A stretch of DNA of 64,000 nucleotides from Diabrotica undecimpunctata (GCF_040954645.1 NC_092807.1:49173991-49237990); one strand, 5' to 3'. Shown: positions 1 to 11,696, numbered from the stretch's first letter. Notes: generated by a model from the letters alone, not told the origin. A program made the numbers and translations.

Positions 1-123
1 TAAAATTAATATTTTAGGATTAAGATTTTTTTAAACATTTTTTCAGATACTTTTTAAACTTCCTTGAGCAAGTCTAAAAGCTAAAAGTATTTAATTTAGA
101 AAAAAAACATTACTATAGGCAGG

Positions 124-600
124 ATGTTAAGCAGCAAGAAAGGACTCAGTACTCAGTGTTATGTTGAAAACAAAAAGATGCCAATAAACCCAAAGACAAG
201 GGTATTCGACAGATACATTTTACCAGTTATCACCTATGGAATGGAGACCATGATACTTACAGAGTTATTAGCCAATAGATTCAGAACAACACAGAGGACC
301 ATCAAACGAGCTATGTTAGGAGTTTCTCTGAGAGAACATATAGGAAATGAGGACGTGCAAAGCAGGACGAAGGTGGAAAATGTAATTGAAAGAATTGCGC
401 TAATAAAATACAGCTAGTTAGGACATGTGGCACGACAAGACAACGAAAGATGGACTAGAAACATTGTACATTGGGGACCACAAGAATAGAGTCGTAATAG
501 AAGAAGATCACAAAAACAGTGCCTGGACAACATCAAAGCAAAAGTGATGAGAAACTGGCATCAAATAGCACAAATAAGGATACTCGCGGGATATCCTGTC
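124..600 (+). pseudogene. LINE reverse-transcriptase C-terminal fragment (RTE-like)
   Basis: A 97-residue open stretch carries the post-RT signature of insect endonuclease-reverse transcriptases. It contains DRYILPVITYGMETM, the usual 'IRPVLTYGSETW' region. After the stop near 415 the same frame goes on with LGHVARQDNERWTRNIV, the LGHV motif of these proteins, to about 600. The catalytic RT palm and the endonuclease are absent, so this is a 5'-truncated dead copy. The assignment to the RTE/BovB-like group is by resemblance of the tail only. No poly-A or simple-repeat tail is obvious before the GC-rich patch that follows. Confidence 0.7.
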
Positions 601-714
601 CCGCATGTTATCCCCTGGGATAAGACGTGACGCGAGACGGGATAGTGATTTTTCTGCTAAGCAGGACACGGGACGGGACTAGCGCTTTATCCGGGATGTT
701 CCGTATGTCCCGCA
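585..714. repeat. GC-rich patch of repeated CGGGA / TCCCG motifs
   Basis: About 130 bp in an otherwise very AT-rich region are packed with GCGGGA, ACGGGA and TCCCGC motifs in both orientations. The outer parts are roughly inverted: GCGGGATATCC near 586 against GTCCCGCAAAA near 708. This is what one expects of a small transposon end or MITE with many transposase-binding repeats; some hAT elements carry CGGGA-rich ends. No target duplication was found, so the family is open. Confidence 0.4.
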
Positions 715-1668
715 AAAACTGCAAGTTTATTACTATCGGAATGATTTGATAATTAAAGTTATACAAGTATCTGCATTATGTTTGCAACATTAAATATTTA
801 TATAAATTAAAAGGTTTTCTGTTTTAATATTTCATATTAATGAAACATAACGAATACATTTAGAATAACAGAAAATTTTAAAATGTTTTGGAGAATTTTT
901 TTTATTTATTGCGATGCACGCAAAAAATTGTTTTGGTATAGGTCCCCTAATAAACCGCCACCCTACATTACGGCGACCCACCAACTAATGATAGCTTTAA
1001 ATCTAACCGTGAATGTGATAAATAAAATGAACTTTCTTTCCCTTACTTTCTTCTGTGTCAATAATTTAAAATTAATACCATTGAGAATCCAAGAAGCAGA
1101 ATGGGATTTACTCAAAGTAATAGAAGGTTTCTTGCAAAACTGCAAAGAAGTTACAGACTTACTAGGAGGGGAAAAGTAACTAAGCACAAAAGAGAGAAGA
1201 GTGGTGAACTCACGGGAAGTAAGATAAAGAAGAATTATGTTTGTTGTTTGAACAAAACTAAAGTTTTGTCGATAGCACACTCCGATTAGAACATATCGAA
1301 GTTGTACCTTCGAATTCACACAAATTTTATTTCGCGCGTGTAGCCGCGTCGCTTCAAGCGATTTTTTGAGAGAACGGTTTATTTTACTCAAAAATTGCTA
1401 ATAAACATTTTTCTTCAAACTTTATCAGCTACATTTTTTATTTCAAATATTTGTATTTATTGCTATTTTCCAGCTAGGGCAATAAATTACATTGTTTTAA
1501 CATGTTTTTTTTTTCATAGCTAATGTTAAAGTGTTGCTATAACAACTGTTTTAAGTAGATAAAGTATCACTTTAACCGTAAGGGTAGATAAAGTGACACT
1601 TTAACAGCAAGAGTGGATAAAATGTTTTAACTTTTTTTTATTCAATAAAATTTACAAATTCAAACACA
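715..1668. other. No recognisable gene
   Basis: AT-rich sequence. Open frames of 60-140 codons exist on both strands (for example 963..1391 minus and 883..1179 plus), but they overlap each other and show no motif or domain I recognise. The only structured element is the 29-bp repeat listed at 1555..1622. Confidence 0.5.
1555..1622. repeat. Short tandem repeat, 29-bp period
   Basis: GTAGATAAAGT starts at 1555 and again at 1584, and a partial third unit (GTGGATAAA) starts at 1613. Each full unit ends in CACTTTAAC plus a short spacer. It lies about 50 bp beyond the 3' end of the tyrosine-recombinase relic on the opposite strand, so it could be part of that element's tail. Confidence 0.6.
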
Positions 1669-2748
1669 TTAAGGATTAAAAACAACTAAAATTTTACAAT
1701 TAACATTATTAGAAATATCTTTTTTTGGAGCATCACAACTTGTACTCGTTTGCTTAAACACTTGATTCGAGGTACTGGATTGATTTTCTGGTCCGCCAAG
1801 CATACACTTGGATACAGCAATCTTATTGCTTATTGACTCTTTAATGTAAGATTCTGCAACAGATGACGATTTCCATCCACCTAAACGTTAAACTTTTACT
1901 AGATCAGCTCCAGAATTTGCGAACATAGTAGCTGAAGAACGACGGAAACAATGCCCCGTGCACCTTTCTGAATTTGCAAGTTTCAAAAAATCTGCAATCT
2001 TCTTGGGGATATTATATATAGTGTTAATCCCCACCGGTTGAGTAGTGCACTTCTGCTGTCGGTAATTTACAAAAGACTTACTGTGAGGTACGTTTTTGGG
2101 GCGCAAGGCAATATACTTTCTCACAATTTCCAAGAAACTCAGTCCACTTTTCTTGTCATTAATACAAAACGACCTTTCCTGCTTGGTTTTATGTATCTGT
2201 TTCCTGCTTGGTATCAAATAATGAAACGATTATCACCGATTTTCTGTCGTCCACGTTAAACACTTCTAACTTGTACAATTCATCGGACCTAGTCGCTCCA
2301 TGCACACCAAAAATAGCAATAACCTTCATCAACAAATAGACGTCATCAGGAGCTTCTGTCAGAAATTTAATAATATCATCTCCAGGATTTTGGACTTTTT
2401 AGCTTTGTATCCTCCACTCAGGTTTTTTAGTAAGGTGGTTAATTTGCTGAATTTAGATATGTCACAATTTTCATCCACCAACAACGTACGCTTCAGCATC
2501 GAATAATACGACCATAATGACGATGGCATCGCTTTCTGCGACTTTTTAAACAAATACGCCAGAAGTATTTTTTCACTTACGCCATTGATATTCTTAATGC
2601 TTTTCCACTTTTTAAAAGACTGGTATTCTTTCTCATACATCATCCGAGATTTTTGTGGCAACAATAAACTTTGCCTGTTTGAAAATGCTGTTTCATTTTC
2701 GATTAGAGCATAAATTAGTAACTCAAACAACGTTGCACAAAAGTTCAT
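1669..2748 (-). pseudogene. Crypton-like tyrosine recombinase, broken
   Basis: Two open stretches (2359..2748 and 1888..2217) and a tail to 1669 together read as one tyrosine recombinase of about 350 residues. The N-terminal SAM-like core-binding part includes YEKEYQSFKKWK. The first catalytic Arg is in GATRSDEL near 2292. The C-terminal box is HCFRRSSATMFANSGAD near 1920, followed by LGGWKSSSVAESY, which supplies the H-x-x-R, W and nucleophilic Tyr. That box order is typical of Crypton elements and their domesticated relatives. Two lesions are visible: a frameshift near 2200, where ACCAAGCAGGAAA is repeated 25 bp apart, and a TAA just before LGGWKS at about 1886. It acts, or acted, by single-strand cleavage and rejoining through the Tyr. 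DIRS or Ngaro origin is possible, but I see no RT nearby. Confidence 0.75.
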
Positions 2749-2759
2749 GAAGTAATTTC

Positions 2760-4690
2760 GAAAGTTATATTAATATGCATATTAGTCGCCTGTCAGAATG
2801 TTTTACCAATTAAACTATGACAACAAAGCAATAGGCTATTGATTATATTCAAAAAAATAGGGCTAAGAGGAACTACAATACAGCGGTAAAGGAATTTTAT
2901 TGTTTTATACATGGTCAATGGACCTGCAAAGATGAAAAAAACCCAAAGATCAAAAATTTAAAGGGCTGTGTTATTAAGAAAGGACTGAATAAGTTCCTTT
3001 GCATTAGGGTGCCTTTTAATAAATTTCATGCACGTTTCGTATAGAAAAGTTTAACAAAATTAAATTTCCTATCAAAATGTTACTTTTCACAGTAAAAAAA
3101 ATTTTTTTTTGGAAAAAATATATTCAAAAAAACAAGCCAAAAACCATGAATACACGCGATTTTGTTTTTGCCACATAACTTGTTTTCATAGGGGTATAGT
3201 AAAGAAATTGCTTCACAGACAAAAACTTCTATCCTTCGTCTTTAACATGACGTTTAGTGGAAGTTATTCCAATTTATAGTATGTGAGATTTTTTTGAGTT
3301 CGCCACTCATTTTTAGGCTATTTGTCCAACTTTTTCGCAAGTATTGTTCTATAACTTTTTTCTATGCAGTTTGAGGTATATTATAAAATTATAAACGTCA
3401 TGTTTTTGTTACTTTTCTTTTAATAATTATTTTACTTAATTTTTTATTTTTTTATTTTATCCATTTATTAATTTATCTTTCATTATACGATTTTTATTCT
3501 AAAACTAGTTGGCGTAATCCCTTTATTCAGGCTCTTCAACGAGTTGTCAATTTGCATAAAACAATTATTTTCTAGAAGCTCTATAATATACAATACTTTT
3601 TTGCATTAGTTGTTTTAATTTAAAGTAACACAACATAAAATTACTAAGCATAAACTACAATTCATCGAGTGAGTCGCTTTTTTTGCTTGCAAGTGTAGAT
3701 TCAGTAACCACTACCTTCTACTGCAATCAACTCCAGCTATTTAAAGACAACATTCCATGGCATGAGTATCATTTAAAAATATTTCTATGTAAAGCTTATC
3801 GGAAAGATTTGTTTTGTTTAATTTTAATTTGATATTAAAATTTTCAATTTTTATATTTATTTATGTACTATAAATATGAATAATTATTATTTTAGTTTAT
3901 TTGTCCTAGCCTAACTCATTTAACATATTTACTTCTAAGACAAGACTTTCTCACACCTGAGAGACTAAGCTAAAGCAGGTCTAACAATTGGTTCCCAAAG
4001 AAAGTTGTGAGTTTTAAGTTATTGTTCTACATGGGCTTCCAAGTTTCGGAGGTAGTTATATTGTTACCCATTGGCACCCACCGTTTCTGATGTGTCGTTC
4101 AATGGTTACACATTGGCGCCCAATGCCTAAAACCTAGACCTTTAATGGTTACACATTGGCGCTCCAACGTGACTTATTTTATTTGTAAAGTTGTTCTTTG
4201 AATTTTGGTTGGTGATAAATTTAATATTTTACAAATATTGTTAATTTCTATTTATTTCTATTTAAATCTTACTATTTTTTGATACTTTTTAATTAATTTT
4301 GATACTTTTACATGTTGGTTTAAAATGTATTACCATTTACTATCTATTTTTAAATATTTCATGTTTTTTGCAATATCGTTCGGCTGGTACATTTACAGTG
4401 GTTTGAATGGTCTGTTTTCTTTTTTCAACTTAACCAGTTTTTTTTAGTAGCCATCTTTAACACCTTTCTTCATTTTTTATAATTATTTTTACCAAGATGT
4501 TTCCTAACTCACCATGAAGTCTAACTCAATGGTGGTGTGGAAATGTGTAGCAATGTTAAATAAAAGATACTAAATTATTCGAAATCATAGAAACAAAACG
4601 GAACATTTTAAAAATGGAAAATTGTAACCTATTTTACTCATTGTATCTAGATAGTTTTCCAGTATGTTCTTATTTTTCGTAATTCGATAT
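2760..4690. other. Long AT-rich gap, no gene; contains PBS-like repeats
   Basis: No open frame with recognisable content on either strand over nearly 2 kb. The one structured part is 4061..4173, listed separately. The rest is AT-rich with homopolymer runs, typical of decayed intergenic insect DNA. Confidence 0.5.
4061..4173 (+). repeat. Three repeats of a tRNA-Lys primer-binding-like motif
   Basis: ACCCATTGGCACCCA (near 4066), ATGGTTACACATTGGCGCCCA (from 4102) and the same leader ending GGCGCTCCAACGTGA (from 4145) are three diverged copies, roughly 40 bp apart. TGGCGCCCAACGTG is the well-known primer-binding site of many insect LTR retrotransposons. This may be the leader of a lost LTR element, or a small tandem repeat that resembles one. 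No LTR or gag is visible next to it. Confidence 0.4.
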
Positions 4691-5225
4691 TCATCATCAT
4701 TTTAGCTTTACAACCCTGTATGGGTCCTAGCCTCCCCAAGAATTTTTCTCCAGTCGTCCCTATCCATCGCCTTCCTCCGCCAAGCACGTATTTCCATATT
4801 TCTCATGTCTTCATCGATGTTATCTAGGAATCTTGTTCTGGGTCTTCCTCTTCTTCTTTGACCAATAGGTCTATCAAGGAGCGTTTTTCTAGCTGGGTCG
4901 GTTTGCTTCATCCGCATTACATGGCCTACCCACCTCAGACGTCCTATCTTTATGTGTTTTACGATATTTGGTTCCTGGTATATCCTATAGAGTTCGAAGT
5001 TGTATCGTCTTCTGCAGACACCATTTTCATTTACCGCTCCATAGATGCGCCTTAGTATTTTTCTTTCAAAACATCCTAACACGTTTTCATTGCTTTTTGT
5101 TAAAGTCCAGGTTTCTGAACCATATGTTAGGACTGGGCGTATTATTGTTTTGTAGAGTTTTACTTTTGTATTTCTTGATATAACTTTAGATTTAACCGTT
5201 ATGTCAATACCCAAGTACCTGATAC
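4690..5225 (-). pseudogene. LINE reverse-transcriptase C-terminal fragment (RTE-like)
   Basis: A clean 168-residue open stretch (4708..5214) contains KVKLYKTIIRPVLTYGSETW, LRWVGHVMRMK and GRPRTRFLDNIDEDM, the standard C-terminal landmarks of RTE-like endonuclease-RT proteins. The 3' end carries a GATGAT-type tail (CATCATCAT on the plus strand near 4693). The RT palm and endonuclease are missing. The upstream part (YLGIDIT joined directly to KSKVISRNTK) suggests an internal deletion. It abuts the left end of the piggyBac element at about 5230. Confidence 0.8.
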
Positions 5226-5410
5226 GGGAGTCTATACCCGTGCTACCCAGGTACCCGGCATTATTTCGGTAAACTTCGCTTGTACATTCCGAAAATAACA
5301 GACAATTGGGATTTTTCTTTGTTTACTATCAGTGTTTATTTAACTGTACTTACAAGTTGTCATTATTTTTGTGACTATATGCGTGTTTAATGTTGTAATT
5401 ACTTGTAATA

Positions 5411-7320
5411 ATGGCAAGAAGAGAAGTGAGTGCTAGCGAACTTAGAAGGTAAGTTATTACTGTTTATTTTTACAATGTTTTATACATAGATCATTCAATT
5501 TTAGAATGACGTATGAAAAGCAACAGAAGTACTTGCAACAATTTATAGACGATATAGATGAGGAAGTAGACAAAAATATCGAAAACCAGGAATCAGATGA
5601 GGACTATGTTTCGCAAAGCAAACCGGCTGGAGATAAAGCTTCTGACGTAGAGGACGTTTTTACTGATATCAATAATAAGATTGAAATCGATACCGACGGC
5701 GACGATAGTAGTGATGAAGATTTTGACGATTTTCAAGAAAGTTCTTCCCAAAGTGATGTTCTGGTTGCAAAAGATAAAACGATTTGGCAACTAAAACCGT
5801 TTACTGCAAGTCGAACACTGAAACGTAACCTTTTGCGTGAAAAAACGGGCCCAGTACGTTCTACTAAAACTCTTTCGATTAGAGATATATTCAAATGTGT
5901 TTTCAGTGACGTAATGTGTGACATAATTATAAGCGAAACCAATCAAAAAGCTAATAGCGTTTGTGAAAAGTATAATGTTGAAAACCCCGACAAACCTCGA
6001 AATATTTGGAAGTCACTTACAACAGAAGAATTTGATGCATACTTAGGTATTCTTATTACAGCAGGAGTACGGCATTCAAATTCAGAGCACTCGAAAGATT
6101 TATGGAAAACAGACTCTCATCCTTTGTACCGAGCAAGTATGGGCATAAATCGCTTTTGGAGCATCAGCAGATTCTTACGGTTTGATAATGACAAAACACG
6201 TGCAGAACGTTTGCAAAATGATAAAGCTGCAGCTATTACAGATATATTCCATCTTCTCAATGATAATTTACGTCGTAACTATGTACCGTCGGATTATCTT
6301 ACTGTGGATGAACAGTTATTTCGTTTTAGAGGTAGGACACGTTTCACGCAATATATGCCAGCAAAACCTGCCATGAAAGTTTGGTGGGTTTGTGACGTCA
6401 ATAATTCGTATCCACTTACTGGACAAATTTATACGTGAAAAAATTCGACTGGACGTGAAACTAATCAAGGTGAACGCGTAGTAAAAGATTTGTGTTACCG
6501 ATACAAAAATTCTGCACGAAACATAACAATGGATAATTTTTTCACAACTCTTCCACTAGCCCGTCTCCTGTTGTCTTGGAATTTATCATTAGTTGGTACT
6601 TTGAAAAGAAACAAACCATATATTCCACAAGAAATGCTGCCTTCGCCAGAGCGTGAGCCTGAATCGTCATTACACGGATTCAGTGCAGATCGTGTTACTA
6701 TTTGTTCATAAGTACCAAAAAAGAAAAAAAGCGTTATCTTGCTGTCAACAATGCATGACAACGATAATGTAAGTGGCCCAAAAAATAAACCTGAAATAAT
6801 TCAGTTCTATAATACAACTAAAGGAGGCGTAGACAACATGGACAAAATGGTTTCTCATTATTCCACTAAACGCAGAACTTTGCGTTGGCCAGTAGCCTTC
6901 TTTTACAATATCCTAGACGTAGCTTGCCTAGCAACCTATATAATTTATACAGAGAATAATCTACAGAGTTCTACTGAAACCAGTAAGCGTAGAATTTTTC
7001 TACAAGACTTAGGGAAACAACTAGTGATGCCTGCAATTTCTGCTAGATCTGAAGTACCAAATGTATACCGAAATTTTTCATCAAGGTCAGGAATTGAGTG
7101 TATGTTAGGAAAACCTCTACCTACAGATTCAAGTAATACTGCAGAGTCATTACCACTTCGAGATTTCACTGGACGCCTCAAAGTTGTTGGAAACTGCTAC
7201 ATTTGTATGTCTTTGGCGAAAAAGCGGCTAAGAAAGACACGAAAATCATGTAATGTTTGTAATCGTCCACTATGTAACGAACACTCAGTAAATATAAGTA
7301 AGTGTGGACAATGTGTTTAA
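5411..7320 (+). pseudogene. piggyBac transposase, spliced first exon, two in-frame stops
   Basis: A short first exon (5411..5448, MARREVSASELR) is followed by a 56-bp intron (5449..5504, GTAAGT...TTTTAG). Splicing joins it in frame to the long exon at 5505. That exon is one continuous frame to 7320, broken only by TGA at 6436..6438 and TAA at 6709..6711. Landmarks: an acidic N-terminus; the first catalytic Asp in TVDEQLFRFRGR near 6305; the second in TMDNFFTT near 6530; the third region GGVDNMDKM near 6828; and a C-terminal Cys-rich finger (GNCYICM, CNVCNRPLC, KCGQC) typical of piggyBac. The protein would cut and rejoin at TTAA. It is close to the full family length of about 600 residues. The catalytic Asp positions are kept, so this death is recent. 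Confidence 0.85.
5449..5504 (+). other. Predicted 56-bp intron in the piggyBac transposase
   Basis: GTAAGT donor, TTTTAG acceptor, a T-rich body, and exact preservation of frame across the junction (AG joined to A gives Arg before MTYEKQ). The small size is normal for insect introns. The alternative is translation starting at the ATG at 5506 with no splicing. Confidence 0.6.
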
Positions 7321-7639
7321 AATGTAACTTTTATTTACGTTTCCATATCACTTTTATTATAAAAAAAAACTAGACAGAGCTTCATAATTTACTAAACATT
7401 AGTGTTACCCGGGTGCCACGGGTGTGGACGTAATGGTGTAAAAACTTTGACAGGTAATTTTAATATATTATATGCATTTTTTTCTTTGGTTTTTATTATA
7501 AATCTCTTCGTTCTTAATAATTTTAGAAATAACTAGAAGCTCGAATAAAAATATTTATACTATCGTCAATGATTCAGATAAAACAATTACCAAGGATACC
7601 CAGGTACCTGGGTATAGACACAAATGTTAAAAAGGAGAT

Positions 7640-9330
7640 TCGATATTACTTAGTAAATAATTTTATCATCATTTTGTAACAATTTTTTTTTGCCTACCAC
7701 GTTAGATGTCGGTTTAAAGGGGGAACTGAACAATTAATGGGCTGGAGATAGGGTAAGCAAATAAATTGAAACGTTTGCGAACTGCTATTAGTGTTTTGGC
7801 TGGAGAGCTAGGTAGTGGATAAAGGTTTCTTTATTAGAGGGACTGGAGAAACTAACTACAAAAAAAAAATTACAGAGAAAAATACTTACAGAGATGTCCC
7901 GTTCAACAATACACAAGAAGATTCCTAAACTATTTAAAATGGACGCCGTTTAAAAAAATCCTCTTGGTGGATAGAAAGAAAGGCTTTTCTTTCCTAAAAA
8001 ATTTTAAAGATGAAAATCCTTTTAAAAGAAATAATTTTAAACTCTGGTTTAAAGAATTTCACATTAACAGAAATTACAAAAATAAATTATGCTTTATTAA
8101 CAAACCTTACATTGCGTTTAACCTTTTAACAAAACATAATTTAAAATTTTGGTTATGTACCAAATGGCAGCAAAAAATAATACTTACTGCCAGATGTCGT
8201 AATGAAATATCAAATTTTTCTGAATTATTAATTAATTATCAAGGTCAACTTTATTTAAAAATAAAACTAAAATATGACGATTAGGTGATTCATAAAACTT
8301 ATATTTTTATTTAGTACTTTTTTAATTTATCATGAAAGCAAATCTTAGTATATCAACGAATAATGTTTATTTTACTTAGAAAACTTTAACAACAATTAGT
8401 TTGCTTCACTGGCCGTGTATTTCTTTTTAAGTTATTAAGAAAGTTTATTACCTTGGAATTGAATACAAACAACAAACTGTCCCACACAAACTTCAAATAA
8501 TCTAAATTCGGCTACTTAATTTCCACCTATAATCATGAGGGCTCTCAGTCCTCCGAAGCACTGTTTTTCAAATCCCTTCGCATGGAATACAGCATACAAC
8601 AAACCGGTGATAAACTAACTCACCAAACAAAGACTGTCAAATAGTATTATAAGATTAAATTAACCTTCTTCTAACTCATGGAATTAAACGAAAACTTTGC
8701 CGGTTTTTTGAAACTATGTGCAGAGAACCACCTCTCAAGTTTAAAACCCAATATCTTCTCTTTTTTCACTGCTTACTAACTAATTTCCGATGAAAAAAAA
8801 TGAATAACGAACAACGATGATGAATTTCAAGAAAATCTGGACTTAAACTATGAAACCGACTGCTTTTGGCAGCGGGTCCACCGAGAGTGATCCCCTCACC
8901 CAAAACCATTCTCTTGTACTCTCTATGCATGAAGAACCACAACCTGATCCTTTTTTGGGAACGTTGGTCTAGGTGCTGATTTTACTGCAGCCGTGTATGA
9001 TATGTTACTGTTGGTGGCTGGGTTTGTGTTGGTTACAATTTGGATTGTTGAGATTTAAAGCATCCTCGTAGTCAAAGACAGCTTTTTGAATTTTGTTCGT
9101 GTTCATTGTTGAGTGTTAGAAGGCGGCAACTTATCATACACCATAGTAATGGAAGTTGCCTAGGTATGGAGCAAGATAGTGTAATGTCCAAAATTGTTGT
9201 TATTTTCTTGTGAGATTATATGTACTTAATGAAATATTGTTAATGCAAGTTTAGCGATTATATGCATCAGCGAAAGTACACGTATATAGTTACACTGCAC
9301 TTTGTTATCGTTTGAAACAAGTATAAATTA
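7640..9330. other. Gap with one unplaced ORF
   Basis: Mostly AT-rich with no recognisable coding. An open frame at 7964..8284 (plus, 106 codons) is lysine- and asparagine-rich, as translated AT-rich DNA tends to be. It carries no motif I know, and I do not call it a gene. Confidence 0.4.
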
Positions 9331-9339
9331 CAAAACAAG

Positions 9340-10018
9340 TTTAAAAACGAGTATCGAATCCAATTTAAAATGTTGATTTCCCCACGAAAGATAAAATGCA
9401 TGGTTATAACAACAAATTTACTAAGATGTGAATTGGAGCTAAAATGCCAGATAATAGAACAAGTGATGGAGTTTAAATATCTGGGTAATCTGGGCATCAC
9501 ATTATCTAGCTACGGAAAGCTCGAAATAGAAGTGGAAGATCAAGATAATAGAGGAAATAGAGACGTAGGTTGCCTGAACGAAACAATATGGAGAAATAAA
9601 AATAACGAGAAAGAAATGAAAGGCAGACTTTATAAAACAGTTATCAGACCGTAATGAGATACGCTACAGAAACATGATATGACACAGAGGGGACAAAAAG
9701 GATGTTAGAAACAGCAGAGATGAACACATTTAGAAAAATTGATGTTAAAACAATAAGAAACAGAGCTAGAAGTACAGATATACGACGTAGATGCAAGGTA
9801 AAGAACAACAAGGACTAGGTAAGAAATGGAAAAGTAGAATGGAACGATCACATAAGCCAAATGACAACAAATACAACAGTAGAGATGGCAAGAGACGGTT
9901 CCCCAATAAGAAGACAATCAGTAGGAAGACCACGAAAACGATGGAACGATAACTTACTGGAGGTACATTGAAAAACAGACAAAGTCATGTCTACATAAAA
10001 AGAAGACGAAGAAGAAGA
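9340..10018 (+). pseudogene. LINE RT fragment (RTE-like), heavily decayed
   Basis: The open part 9370..9654 has KIKCMVITT (thumb region after the palm), EFKYLGNLGITLSS, GCLNETIWRN and KTVIRP, which are RTE-like RT landmarks in order. Beyond 9654 the reading frame is interrupted by stops. Even so, GRPRKRWNDNLLEVH (C-terminal signature) is visible near 9920, and a GAAGACGAAGAAGAAGA tail ends the copy at about 10018. The catalytic YADD/FADD box lies upstream of the break and is absent. Confidence 0.7.
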
Positions 10019-11690
10019 TTTTTTACTTAAAATTCCCCACCAATTTGAGAAGGAGGAAAAGTCAATTATTTTTATTGAAGTTATCACACAACTTTTTCTG
10101 TAAAAATCAGAATGCCCCCTCTCACATTCACCTCAAAACAGATCTGGCCGGGTCTATGAATTGACAATTCTTACAAATCGATTGGGTCTTCAGAAAAAAT
10201 GATCTTACATATTTTAAGACCAATCCTTTTAATACAACATGTATAATGAACTACATTTTATTTTAAAAATTTACATTTATGGAAAATGCTATAAAAATAA
10301 AACTTATACATTATTAACCTTAAACAAGAATTGAGCTTGACAATGGTAAAGAAAAATTCAAATCGAAATAAACCGTAAACAGTAATACGATTACAGTTTT
10401 CTGAAAATCTTCCAGTAGTCGGTTATACAAAGGAAAAGTAGCAGGAAATTGCAGTCTTTACAATCAGAACTATAATTTAAGATGAATGAAACGATCCAAT
10501 AAAAAAAACGGCATTTTTCAGTGATAATTTGATATCAGTACCGATCTGGCGCTTGTTACGTAAAAATTTACATTTTTAATGTATTCGAAACAGGACCGGC
10601 TTAGTGTGTTTGAATGTTATTCACATTATATTATTTGTATGATATATACAAAAACAAACAAGCGGGTTAAGCTACTCTAGTTGTGATCGTCGATATTTAT
10701 AGATTTTTATGTATCTCAAACAACTTACACATACATAATGATATATATTTATTATAAAATTTTAATAATGAGATCTAATTAATTAGAGTTAATTGGCTGG
10801 TATGGACCGTAGAATTCTAATGTCCTTTTTTTGAACAGCCGGCTAGTCTTAACTACTTTTAAGATTTTTTTACTAATTATGGTGTAATGGACCGAAAACG
10901 TTCTGAAATTTTTAATCCTTTTGGATTTTTATAATAGATAGTTTTATAATAAATATATACCGTTCTAAAAAACAGGCTTTGTAACGATAGTGTCACCAGC
11001 CCGTACTCGTGGCTTGCCACGGCTTTGTATACACGCACTTCCACCGTCCACCACTATCGAAGCGCGCTGGAGTTGGAACACCGGCAAAGGTATAAGATAT
11101 CGACAGAGAGCCGATTTCTGTCAGAGTACTGATCTGGGAACAACTAGCTGGCAACAGGTAACAATGTTTTTTGATTTTTTTTTAATTGGTTTTATATAAG
11201 TTGTTTTTTACAGATTTAAAATAAAACAGATGCATAGTGCAGTTTATTTTAAATGTTAATTTAATTTTTTGTTCAACTCAAATTTAACTTAAAAATAAAA
11301 CTGATTGTTACTGCATCCTTTTCCTTTGAGCAAAAGTAAAATAAAATTTTGAGAATAAAACGACAGACAATGAATCACTAAACAAATATTATACAGGCAA
11401 TATTTTAGTATTATTTAGAACAACTTGAGGAATTTGCTGTAAGAAGAATGCAGCTCCATACTTAGACCGTTTTGGGTGGAAAGATATGCTATAATTAAAA
11501 AAAATTGGCGGATTGACTGGTATAAGAACGATGCAGATCCGATAATAAATAAAGGAATTATACGTCTTTATGGATCTGCCTCCTCACTCATTTGGTGCAA
11601 AAAGTGTGCAGCTCCGGACCTGCATCCTATTTGCACCAAACGATTGTGAATGTTCGATGATTTAATGAATTTCGAAAAATTTAACGTCAT
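10019..11690. other. Gap, no gene recognised
   Basis: AT-rich with one higher-GC stretch at about 10985..11160, where an open frame of 69 codons lacks any known motif. That stretch ends in CAACAGGTAACA, which could be a splice donor, so an untranslated exon is conceivable but unsupported. A small hairpin is at 11591..11640. Confidence 0.4.
11591..11640. repeat. Hairpin with 11-bp perfect arms
   Basis: TTTGGTGCAAA (11591..11601) and its exact reverse complement TTTGCACCAAA (11630..11640) flank a 28-bp loop that itself contains GTGCAG/CTGCAT. It lies about 55 bp upstream of the transposase-like relic's first ATG, so it may be part of that element's end. Confidence 0.55.
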
Positions 11691-11696
11691 GTAAAA

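Larger units (their letters stand above)
5230..7619 (+). mobile_element. piggyBac-type DNA transposon
   Basis: The left end near 5230 reads GTCTATACCCGTGCTACCC, and the right end near 7619, read inward on the minus strand, starts GTCTATACCCAGGTACC. A third related copy lies inside the right part at 7403..7429 in inverted orientation, so ACCC(A/G)GGTACC-type motifs act as repeated end motifs. A TTAA, the piggyBac target, lies at 7627, a few bases beyond the right end. No TTAA sits directly at the left end (nearest 5192), so the exact borders and target duplication are unproven. Between the ends lies one transposase gene on the plus strand. Confidence 0.7.

Noticed and set aside
883..1391. Overlapping open frames on both strands (98 and 142 codons)
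   Set aside because: They overlap in opposite directions, have no motif I know, and sit in AT-rich DNA where such frames arise by chance.
7964..8284. 106-codon plus-strand ORF
   Set aside because: Lys/Asn/Phe-rich composition expected of AT-rich noise; no domain or neighbouring support.
10990..11199. Higher-GC ORF possibly ending at a splice donor
   Set aside because: Only 69 codons, no homology recognised, no acceptor or downstream exon that fits.
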